Under the pieces are notes generated by a model. That model was not told where the DNA came from. It did no database searches and saw nothing but the letters and a program-made list of their open reading frames with translations. A stretch of DNA of 64,000 nt from Shewanella putrefaciens (lineage in GTDB: Bacteria > Pseudomonadota > Gammaproteobacteria > Enterobacterales > Shewanellaceae): positions 2,002,501-2,066,500 of the forward strand of contig NZ_CP066369.1 of assembly GCF_016406305.1 (NCBI RefSeq). Reading direction: 5' to 3'. Shown piece by piece: positions 16,797 to 23,830 of the stretch. The position numbers and the translations under genes were made by a program. Position 1 is the stretch's first letter. The number at the start of each line of letters is the position of its first letter.

Positions 16797-17588
16797 TTAA
16801 TTCTCATCCGTGCCTAGCAGTTTTGGCGCCTTGTGCGATTCGTGCGTGGCAGTCGAGGCGGGTTCGGCTGATACTTTCTCATCGAAATGATATTTAAGCA
16901 GTTTAATATCGAGCTGCTTACTGCCTTTTTCGAAGTGCGTGAGGCGCACGGGCAGGTAGGCTAAATCCGGCGCCATCCAAAAGAAGGTTTGGCGTTTCTT
17001 ATTATCTCTAACCACTTCAATTTTGACCGTGTCGTAACTGCCACTTTCTATGGTCATACGTTCCTTGCCGATAACATGAAACTTATATTCATCGACTTCA
17101 TTGTCTTTCACCATCTTGTAATCGAGCACATCCTTACCCGCGCTAATGTCGAGCCTAAATTGTAGCTGCACCATCAGAGGATCAAATATATCCCCTTCGA
17201 ATGGGAACTTGCCTTTCTCGTCCTTATAGCGGGTATGGATAAAACCCTGGGCCTTGGCAAAAGCCGTTTGCTCTGTGAAATTGGGGCCAACACCCTGACG
17301 TTGATGCAAGTATCGCAGCGGTAGCAGCTGCTCGCCATCTTGGCTGAATTCACTCAATATATGGCGAACGTCGGTGAGCAGTAACAGGCTTAGATCGCTA
17401 TCGAAACGATATTTGAATACACCATCTTCCATCTGCGGCAGATTATATTTGGCCTTACCTAATTCAATATCACCGTAATTTACTTGGTATTCAGCCGTTT
17501 GTGGTGTTAATGGTGTGGGGGCTGCCATGGCAAAAAGGCTGTGGCTGAGCGCGGATAAAATCAATAATAACGTGGAAATAGTGCGCAA
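16797..17588 (-). CDS. DUF3108 family exported protein
   Basis: 263 aa using a TTG start at 17588, chosen because AAGGAG lies 6 bases upstream and the product then begins directly with a signal peptide (about 1-25, ending LFAMAAP). The frame stays open to about 17672 but without a ribosome site. The mature part is a single beta-rich DUF3108 domain (YQVNYGDIELGKAKY ... FWMAPDLAYLPVRL). The role is unknown; an envelope or periplasmic location is expected. Confidence 0.78.
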   Translation of the reverse strand: MRTISTLLLILSALSHSLFAMAAPTPLTPQTAEYQVNYGDIELGKAKYNLPQMEDGVFKYRFDSDLSLLLLTDVRHILSEFSQDGEQLLPLRYLHQRQGVGPNFTEQTAFAKAQGFIHTRYKDEKGKFPFEGDIFDPLMVQLQFRLDISAGKDVLDYKMVKDNEVDEYKFHVIGKERMTIESGSYDTVKIEVVRDNKKRQTFFWMAPDLAYLPVRLTHFEKGSKQLDIKLLKYHFDEKVSAEPASTATHESHKAPKLLGTDEN

Positions 17589-17771
17589 ATAATGCTCCTT
17601 GTATCCTAGGTTTTCACCTTGTTTCGCGGCGCGACAGGGCGCCGAACGGAATAAAAATGGGTTGAATTGCATATTACTTACACCGCTTTCATTCGCTAAC
17701 GATTATGCCCATCGCTAGGTTATAGCTGAGGCTGCCTAACGTGTAAATAGGTTGTAGATCAGTAAATTAAT

Positions 17772-18200
17772 CTAAAATGGCATGGCCATAACTAAGGTTG
17801 CCATATCAGGCCGCCACTCAAATTCAGACAATTTTACTTTGCCGCGGTTCACTATTACACCTTCGATTCGCAATAATTCCATCTGTTCCTGAAACGCGGT
17901 TGAATTTTTTTCAAAGGAAATTTGGCCCTGACTGTTAAGCACCCTATGCCATGGAAGTGACAAATGTTCGGGGGCCGATTTGAGTGCCTTAGAGACATAT
18001 CTGGCTCTGCCTGGTAGCCCGGCTAAATCGGCAACTTTACCATAACTGCTAACACGTCCCTGCGGGATCATGGCAACAATATGCCAAATTTTGGCCATAG
18101 GCGATAAGGGCTCTGCCTTCGCAGTTTGAGCTTCTAAGGCGGCTTCGTCTTGTGTTAAATAGGCATATAGTGGTGATTTATCTTTTGGAAACGATGGCAT
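17772..18200 (-). CDS. alkyltransferase-like protein (ATL, catalytically inactive MGMT homologue)
   Basis: 142 aa. The MGMT C-terminal winged-helix fold spans about 33-130 (IPQGRVSSYGKVADLAG, then RYVSKAL with the Arg finger). The active-site motif PCHR is replaced by PWHR (residues 83-86), which defines ATL proteins. These bind O6-alkylguanine, flip it out without repairing it, and flag the lesion for nucleotide excision repair. The N-terminal 30 residues are an extension compared with E. coli YbaZ. Confidence 0.9.
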   Translation of the reverse strand: MPSFPKDKSPLYAYLTQDEAALEAQTAKAEPLSPMAKIWHIVAMIPQGRVSSYGKVADLAGLPGRARYVSKALKSAPEHLSLPWHRVLNSQGQISFEKNSTAFQEQMELLRIEGVIVNRGKVKLSEFEWRPDMATLVMAMPF

Positions 18201-18425
18201 AAATAAGGGCTCTTGTGCGTATGTCTATTCGCTCGTCTTTAGGTTTGCCAGTTTAACGTTAAACGAAAAAATTGCGAAAGCCCGTGTATGGATGATGATA
18301 TTGTTATCTGTATACTCGATTGTGATCGTAATTATTAAACTATTTATGGCGAAAATATTGTGTAAAGGCTGAAATAGTCCATAATAGCGCCAATTTTTTT
18401 GACTCGATGAGAGAAGATAATCAGC

Positions 18426-18917
18426 ATGGCCGTACTCAATATTTTGACAATCCCCGATGAGCGTCTTAAACGTAAAGCGCAACCAGTAAAAGATATTGAT
18501 GCCGTTCAGGGATTTATCGATGACTTAATCGAAACCATGTACCACACGGACGATGGTATCGGTTTAGCGGCAACGCAAGTCGGCAGTACGGATGCGATTA
18601 TCGTGATCGATTTATCTGACGATCGTGACCAACCTTTAGTACTGATTAATCCAGAAATCGTCGAAAAGTCAGGCGAGTTTATCGGTGAAGAAGGTTGTCT
18701 GTCGATCCCTGGTTATCGCGCTAAAGTGACCCGGTTTGAAAAGGTCAAAGTCACCGCCTTAGACAGGACTGGCAAAGCGATTGAAATCGAAACCGATGAG
18801 TTTTTAGCCATAGTATTGCAGCATGAAATCGATCATTTACACGGTAAAGTGTTTATCGAACATTTATCCATGTTAAAACAACAAATTGCCCTTAAAAAAG
18901 TGCGTAAATACGCTTAA
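18426..18917 (+). CDS. def: peptide deformylase
   Basis: 163 aa. All three metalloprotease motifs are present: GIGLAATQV (44-52), EEGCLS with the metal-ligand Cys at 91, and QHEIDHLHG with His133, Glu134 and His137. It removes the N-formyl group from nascent proteins. It stands alone, without fmt, so it is probably an additional def paralogue or a displaced copy. A terminator follows. Confidence 0.95.
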   Translation: MAVLNILTIPDERLKRKAQPVKDIDAVQGFIDDLIETMYHTDDGIGLAATQVGSTDAIIVIDLSDDRDQPLVLINPEIVEKSGEFIGEEGCLSIPGYRAKVTRFEKVKVTALDRTGKAIEIETDEFLAIVLQHEIDHLHGKVFIEHLSMLKQQIALKKVRKYA

Positions 18918-18945
18918 CTTTTTAGCAGAAGTCAATTTTGTTCGC

Positions 18946-18976
18946 AAAAGCCGCACCTTGATGCGGCTTTTGTGTA
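18946..18976 (+). terminator. Rho-independent terminator after def
   Basis: AAAAGCCGCA and TGCGGCTTTTG arms flank the loop CCTTGA, about 30 bases after the stop codon. Confidence 0.75.
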
Positions 18977-19123
18977 TTTGTGCTTTTGAGTCTGTTAACT
19001 ATCCCTTTGATATGTGAGAACAACGGCTTGTTTTTACACCTATGAGTGGATAAGGTAGCGACATTGTGCCAGCTTTTCGTGGCTAAAAATCAGAGTCAGT
19101 GTATGGATACGGTAGGGAAACAG

Positions 19124-19957
19124 ATGAAATTTAAGCTAATAATATTAGTCAGTTTGATGTTAGCGCTTAGCGGCTGTAGCGCATTTTTTAACGGCAATAC
19201 CACAGAGAAAAATGCGGTATCAAGTAGCTTAGTCGAGTATCTCTACCCCGATGAGAAGAGTCGCCAAGCTCAGCAGCCATCCCTACCTGTGCTACGTTTG
19301 CCTATTACTGTCGGGCTCGCTTTTTTACCTTCATCCCATTGGCAAGCCGATGCCATCGATAGTCGCGCGCAAATCGCCTTGCTCGACAAGGTCAAACAAT
19401 CCTTTATCAAATACGACTACATAGATCGCATCGAAATCATCCCTAGCACCTATCTTAAAAATGGCAAAGGTTTTGACACCCTGCAGCAAGTCGCCCGTTT
19501 ACACGATGTCGATGTAATGGCGCTGGTCTCTTACGATCAGTTGATGCAAAGCCACGAAAATAAATCCGCCATCCTTTATTGGACTATTGTGGGTATGTAT
19601 GTGATCCCAGGTAATGAAAATGCCATTCAAACCTTTGTCGATACGGCAGTATTTGATATGCGTAGCCAAAAGATGCTCTTTAGGGCCCCGGGCATTAATC
19701 AGTTAACAGAACGCTCAACCGCTGTTGGCGTGACAACAACCCTAAGGGAGAAATCCTATGAGGGCTTTGATCTTGCTGTGAACGATATGATAGTCAATTT
19801 AGATGATGAGCTCGCCCGCTTTAAAACTCGGGTTAAAGAAGAGCAGGTGGCCACCATAGAACATAAACAAGGTTATAGCGGTGGTAGCTTATCCCTATTA
19901 ATCCTTTCGCTACTGGGGATATTTGCAATTCGCCGTTTAACTATCTGTCGGGAATAG
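19124..19957 (+). CDS. rhombosortase-dependent (rhombotarget-type) lipoprotein
   Basis: 277 aa from the ATG at 19124 (AGGG upstream), which gives a standard lipoprotein signal ending LSGC at residue 18. The globular part (about 40-250) matches the rhombotarget lipoprotein type by eye. The C-terminus is a GlyGly-CTERM sorting tail: GYSGGSLS, a membrane helix (about 259-272), then Arg-Arg. Such tails are processed by rhombosortase, a rhomboid-family protease. No rhombosortase gene is in the window. The function of the mature protein is unknown. Confidence 0.82.
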   Translation: MKFKLIILVSLMLALSGCSAFFNGNTTEKNAVSSSLVEYLYPDEKSRQAQQPSLPVLRLPITVGLAFLPSSHWQADAIDSRAQIALLDKVKQSFIKYDYIDRIEIIPSTYLKNGKGFDTLQQVARLHDVDVMALVSYDQLMQSHENKSAILYWTIVGMYVIPGNENAIQTFVDTAVFDMRSQKMLFRAPGINQLTERSTAVGVTTTLREKSYEGFDLAVNDMIVNLDDELARFKTRVKEEQVATIEHKQGYSGGSLSLLILSLLGIFAIRRLTICRE

Positions 19958-20500
19958 TTGAGTTGAGTTGATTGGTTTGGGCCTATTTACTGAGATAGGG
20001 AAGGTGAGATAGAGAAGGTTAGTTAGGACGATATTTATGCCGTTAAGAGCACTGCTGTAATGATGGCAATCTTAACTAACCACACGGTTAATCCCGCGAA
20101 AAGCTTTTGCCCCAGAGCTTGCTAGCGCTCCTTTGTTCATTTGGAGTTCACGAACGAGTTACCCTACAAAATCTCATCTATTAGCCCCCACTTTAAGCGC
20201 TTCGCATAACAGTCCCAATCTAGATAGGTATACAATCATATCTGAAAACGCTTGTTTTTGAGGGCGTTGAGAACAATATCTGTGCGCGAAATCCCATATA
20301 CATGATTTAAAGTCATTTAAAATCAGTAAGGTATCTATAAGTTGTAACGGTTAGATAATAGGTTTGGAAAACATGCATGGGCGTTTTTCTAGATGGTATA
20401 TTTGAAGTAAAGCTGATAAGTTCTTTACATACAGATAGTTAACTGTGCGCTATTCTCTGATGCAACTAAACTAGATAAACGCGCATGCGTACTAATAAAC
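19958..20500. other. gene-free stretch before the cassette array
   Basis: About 540 bases without a credible frame or RNA gene. No integron integrase fits here. The final bases, around 20501-20507, read GTTAAAT, which fits the integron R' consensus GTTRRRY and may be the left edge of the first cassette. Confidence 0.4.
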
Positions 20501-20521
20501 AGTTAAATGTTCAAGGTAGTC

Positions 20522-21325
20522 ATGACTAAGATCCGAGTGCCAATTTCTAATGATATTACCGCCGATGTAATGTTTTCATCGGATCGAACTTGCTGTGTAT
20601 GCAGAGAGCGAGGCAAGGCTGTTCAAATTCATCATATTGATGAAGACCCTAGCAATAATTTATTCGAAAATTTGTCTGTGCTTTGTCTTGAGTGCCACAA
20701 TGATACGCAGCTAAAAGGTGGCTTCGGCAGAAAGCTAAATGCTCCTTTAGTAATAAAATACCGCGACGAATGGATTGAAAGGGTCTCTGAAAGAAGAAAA
20801 ATTGCTGATGAAATGGCTGTAAGCAGACAAGTTGGAGATGTGAGCATAAGCCAACAAGTAGAAAAGAGCACTTTTAAGGTGCATCCACCTACTGAGTTAA
20901 AAGATCCACCAATGGATTATATAAACTCTTTGCCTAGTTTTAAGGTGGCGTTGCTATCTCAAGCACAGCACAAATGGGACACTGGTGTAACTGCGACGAT
21001 AGTACAGGCCAATTATGATTATATTGATAGCTTAACTGGCGTATTGGTTACTCTTTCAAACTACTATTCTCCAGAACAATTCGGTGAGTTATCGCCGCAA
21101 CAATACTTTTCTGAGATCATTTCCTCAAGGTTTCAGTGGCATAGGACTATTGCAGAACCTCATGGCCCAGGAACTGGCGGAACAATAGTTAATGTGACGG
21201 TCGGCGGCAGTGTAATGAGTGATATTGAAAAAATGATTGAGGATATGGTTATGGCGTTGGTTGGCTACGATGATTCATTTGATTGGAGAGGCTGGCCAAA
21301 GCGATGGCAGGGTCAAAAAGTTTAA
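20522..21325 (+). CDS. HNH endonuclease-domain protein in an integron-like cassette
   Basis: 267 aa from the ATG at 20522 (AAGG about 5-6 bases upstream). Residues 20-62 are a zinc-binding HNH domain: Cys24 and Cys27, the catalytic-type His37-His38 in QIHHIDED, Asn50, and Cys55, Cys58 and His59 in LCLECHN. Residues about 90-267 have no recognised family and are probably a sensor or partner-binding region ending in a Trp-rich tail. The stop codon lies inside the attC-like site, as in typical cassettes. HNH nucleases cut DNA; a defence role is possible but not shown. Confidence 0.78.
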   Translation: MTKIRVPISNDITADVMFSSDRTCCVCRERGKAVQIHHIDEDPSNNLFENLSVLCLECHNDTQLKGGFGRKLNAPLVIKYRDEWIERVSERRKIADEMAVSRQVGDVSISQQVEKSTFKVHPPTELKDPPMDYINSLPSFKVALLSQAQHKWDTGVTATIVQANYDYIDSLTGVLVTLSNYYSPEQFGELSPQQYFSEIISSRFQWHRTIAEPHGPGTGGTIVNVTVGGSVMSDIEKMIEDMVMALVGYDDSFDWRGWPKRWQGQKV

Positions 21326-21391
21326 CAAGCGCATGTTGTTGTACTGGTTTTCCGCTGTGCTTCAAACCAGTCGTAAATGCTAGCGTTAATT
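21320..21391 (+). repeat. attC-like recombination site 1
   Basis: 72 bases. The R''-type box is GTTTAAC (21320-21326, fits RYYYAAC), followed by AAGCGCA. An exact 8-bp inverted repeat ACTGGTTT/AAACCAGT (21343-21350 and 21364-21371) forms the stem. The end TGCTAGCGTTAATT has GTTAATT as a slightly degenerate R' box. The layout is very like short integron attC sites that begin TAACAAGCGC and end GCTAGCGTTAG. Confidence 0.65.
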
Positions 21392-21407
21392 ACCTATGGA
21401 AGGTTCT

Positions 21408-21947
21408 ATGCAGGATTCGATTAAAGAAATTAAAGACTCGATCAAATACCATCAAAAAAGAGTTAGCCAAATCAATTGGGCTATGTGGTTATTGATTATG
21501 CTTGCTGCAATTTTGTTTCTATTCATCTACTCAATGCTTGATACGCAAGTTAAAAACCTTGCAGACATAATGAAGTACGCTGCTAGCGCTGGAATTAAAA
21601 CGATGGACTCCGCTCCAACCTCAATGTCGTCTCCTGCCAATAGCAGTAACTTAGGGTTTATGGTCATTGCGATGTGTGTCGCGAGGCTTCTTGTTTATTT
21701 TGGGCAGTTAAGATTTCACTTGAAAGAAATTTCTTTGCATCAGCAAGAGCTTATATCTCTAACTAAAATTCGTGCTGCACAAAACTCAGAACTGCCAGAG
21801 ACTGTTAGAGGTACTTTATTGAGAAGTGCTACAGCAACAGAGTCCAGTGAAGAGCCAGCTCTTCATATACCGTCTGAAGCTATAGCTAAAATTAGCGAGG
21901 CCGTTACAGACAGGTTAAGCCGACTCATTTCGGGTAAGGGTCATTAA
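21408..21947 (+). CDS. two-TM cassette protein of unknown function
   Basis: 179 aa from the ATG at 21408 (GGAAGG 6 bases upstream; an in-frame ATG 12 bases earlier is less well placed). A helical N-terminus (1-25) is followed by a membrane helix (about 26-47), a short extracytoplasmic loop (about 48-82), a second helix (about 83-101), and a cytoplasmic part with a coiled-coil-like segment (LRFHLKEISLHQQELISLTK). I do not recognise the family. It starts 17 bases after attC-like site 1. It could work with the HNH protein upstream or be an independent cassette. Confidence 0.7.
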   Translation: MQDSIKEIKDSIKYHQKRVSQINWAMWLLIMLAAILFLFIYSMLDTQVKNLADIMKYAASAGIKTMDSAPTSMSSPANSSNLGFMVIAMCVARLLVYFGQLRFHLKEISLHQQELISLTKIRAAQNSELPETVRGTLLRSATATESSEEPALHIPSEAIAKISEAVTDRLSRLISGKGH

Positions 21948-22008
21948 CAAACACATTTAATAATCCAACATGTTGGGCTTGGATGCCATAGTCTTTTCTT
22001 CATATGGC
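21942..22008 (+). repeat. degenerate attC-like site 2
   Basis: It begins CATTAACAAACAC overlapping the stop codon, like an R'' box plus TAACAAAC. Two successive hairpins follow: ATCCAA/TTGGAT (21963-21984) and GCCATA/TATGGC (21985-22008). No GTTRRRY box closes it, so it may be a decayed attC, or the next gene may belong to the same cassette. Confidence 0.3.
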
Positions 22009-22048
22009 TAGATTCAACGAAATACCACCATATATTTAGAAGGTAAGA

Positions 22049-22447
22049 ATGAAAAAAGTAATATTGGTTGTGGGGTTGTCTTTTAGTCAGTTAACATTTG
22101 CTAATGATGTCGAAAACCTGTTTAAAGAATCTATCTCGTATTATCGAAATGCTACTTTTTGCATGTTTTATGATAAATCTAACATGGATGATGATTCGTA
22201 CATGGCTTCCTATTATTCATTATCCAAATCTGTACAGGAATTAGAAGAAAGCATGTCTTGGTCAAAATGGGGAGCTAAGAAGGTATTGGACTATATCATT
22301 ATTCAAGAAGTTGTAGAGCAGTCATCCGAAAGTGAGGCTGCTCAATTGAAGAATCGATGCGCAAATATTTCCAAACACGCAATTCATTTGTCAGCAAAGA
22401 GCTTGCGAGACGGCATAGAAAAATTAAAAGAATCAGGTGAATTGTAG
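22049..22447 (+). CDS. small secreted cassette protein of unknown function
   Basis: 132 aa with a Sec signal peptide (1-18, ending LTFA). The mature protein is about 114 aa, mostly helical, with two cysteines (in ATFCMFY and LKNRCAN) that could form a disulfide in the periplasm. The start is well supported by AAGG upstream. It has no recognised domain. A VCR-like attC site starts 16 bases after its stop codon, so it is the last gene of the array. Confidence 0.7.
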   Translation: MKKVILVVGLSFSQLTFANDVENLFKESISYYRNATFCMFYDKSNMDDDSYMASYYSLSKSVQELEESMSWSKWGAKKVLDYIIIQEVVEQSSESEAAQLKNRCANISKHAIHLSAKSLRDGIEKLKESGEL

Positions 22448-22462
22448 CTCACGTGAGTACAA

Positions 22463-22549
22463 GGTTAACAAGACGTTTAAGTGGGAACCTCAACGCTTGG
22501 TATTTAGGATTTGATTCAGTTTTAGTGTATGTGACGCAATGGGTTAGGT
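22463..22549 (+). repeat. attC-like recombination site 3 (VCR-like)
   Basis: 87 bases, starting GGTTAACAAGACGTTTAAG and closing with GTTAGGT (22543-22549), a perfect GTTRRRY box. The inner order, with AGTGGGA, TCAACGCTTGG and a T-rich right arm ending GACGCAATGG, follows the pattern I know from Vibrio/Shewanella superintegron attC sites. Confidence 0.7.
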
Positions 22550-22710
22550 TGGATGGTAGCATTATTCCCCACCCTTAACACGACGTTACCCCATAGAAAA
22601 TTTTATCCGAAACTGACGAGTTAGAGTTAATGCTTTAACTCGAAAATATCCCAAAGCGAGACACATATTTTCTTTAAAACATACAGATTACGCTGCTGCT
22701 AAACAGGTGA

Positions 22711-22807
22711 GCCATGGTGATTAGCGAGACGACCGTCCGCCCCACGGACGGGGCGGTCGAGCATCCAAGGATGGACTCGCTGCGGGTCGTCGAGTAAATG
22801 CCATGGC
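22711..22807 (+). repeat. REP-like palindromic element, copy 1
   Basis: 97 bases bounded by GCCATGG...CCATGGC. It contains nested hairpins: CCGTCC/GGACGG (with alternative GACCG..CCCC/GGGGCGGTC pairing) at 22731-22758, CATCC/GGATG, and ACTCG/CGAGT. An almost identical copy in inverted orientation lies at 48978-49072 beside a RAYT gene. It sits just after the cassette array. Confidence 0.8.
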
Positions 22808-22906
22808 TTACTAATTCGTAGGAACAGCATGTTTGCCCGTCACTCAAAAATTTTATCTTTTCTTATCTCAACGTATTCCTAGTTTTTAGAGCTTCATGTA
22901 TTAAAA

Positions 22907-23116
22907 TCATATTCTAACAAAATAAGGGAGTGCGATAAGGGCGATGCCGATGGCGATAAGTAGCGCGAGATTGGTGACAAAATAAGGGTAAATCATCAGG
23001 GTGAGGCCGACGACCAGAGGGATGGGGGCGGCTTGGCGTTTGCCGTAGGTGAAAAAGCCAAGACCAAAGAGGCTAAAGACTAAACTCCATACTAATAATG
23101 CTGGATTATCAAACAT
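22907..23116 (-). CDS. small two-TM membrane protein
   Basis: 69 aa with hydrophobic segments at about 5-24 and 32-66 and a short basic loop (YGKRQA) between. AGGAA lies about 8 bases upstream of the ATG. It resembles small Shewanella membrane proteins annotated without a proven function. Confidence 0.65.
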   Translation of the reverse strand: MFDNPALLVWSLVFSLFGLGFFTYGKRQAAPIPLVVGLTLMIYPYFVTNLALLIAIGIALIALPYFVRI

Positions 23117-23300
23117 CTTGAGTTCCTCAGTGGTTAACCTTGATAAGCGCTGACCTTATCACAGCGTCAAATTGGTCAATCGATTGTAAACTATTGGTTA
23201 AGCGGCAGTGTCGCTTGGTTGAGTCTACTGCTAAATATCCCATGGCGTAATTAAGCTTTATTTATCTTATTCGCTGCGATGTTGCCTTATTTCACTCGTG

Positions 23301-23684
23301 CTATAGCTCATATAACTCTAAGGGTAAGCCGTCGGGATCGCTAAAGAAGGTGAATTTTTTACCTGTGTATTCGTCAATGCGGACGGGCTCGACGGCGATA
23401 TGATGGGCAGTTAGGTGCTTAATCGAAGTTTCAATAGATGCGACGCGAAAGGCGAGATGCCTAAGGCCGCAGGCTTCGGGATAGCTAGGTCGTTTGGGTG
23501 GATTGTCGAATGAAAACAACTCAATTTGGCTCTTATCGGGTAGTTGCAAATCGAGTTTGTAGGACTGGCGCGCTTCACGATAATGCTCTGCCAGTACGGT
23601 AAGTCCGAGAATGGTCACATAAAAATATTTCGATTTTTCATAGTCACTGCAAATAATCGCAGCATGGTGAATGCCGAGTAACAT
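23301..23684 (-). CDS. VOC (glyoxalase/dioxygenase-fold) protein, YaeR-like
   Basis: 127 aa, one vicinal-oxygen-chelate unit of two beta-alpha-beta-beta-beta modules. His7 (GIHHAAI), His in GLRHLAFRV and Glu in GLPLELYEL sit at the usual metal-ligand positions. Length and sequence pattern match E. coli YaeR (GloA2). Members bind a divalent metal; the substrate is not known. Confidence 0.85.
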   Translation of the reverse strand: MLLGIHHAAIICSDYEKSKYFYVTILGLTVLAEHYREARQSYKLDLQLPDKSQIELFSFDNPPKRPSYPEACGLRHLAFRVASIETSIKHLTAHHIAVEPVRIDEYTGKKFTFFSDPDGLPLELYEL

Positions 23685-23830
23685 CGCTTTCCTCTATGGT
23701 TTTTAAATGGCTTTGACATGCTTTTTAAATGGGTTTGAGAGTATAACGCTTAGAAAAAGAGCGCGTCACAGCTTAGTGTGACGCTATCGGTCGATTTCAC
23801 TTTTTTAGCTCGTCTAATTTGCTCGCTCGT

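Noticed and set aside
18225..18482. 85-codon minus-strand frame upstream of and overlapping def
   Set aside because: AT-rich intergenic sequence read antisense into def; composition and lack of a start site argue against a gene.
20400..20500. possible attI site and promoter before the first cassette
   Set aside because: Only the GTTAAAT box is convincing. No integrase gene or integrase-binding pattern supports a true attI.
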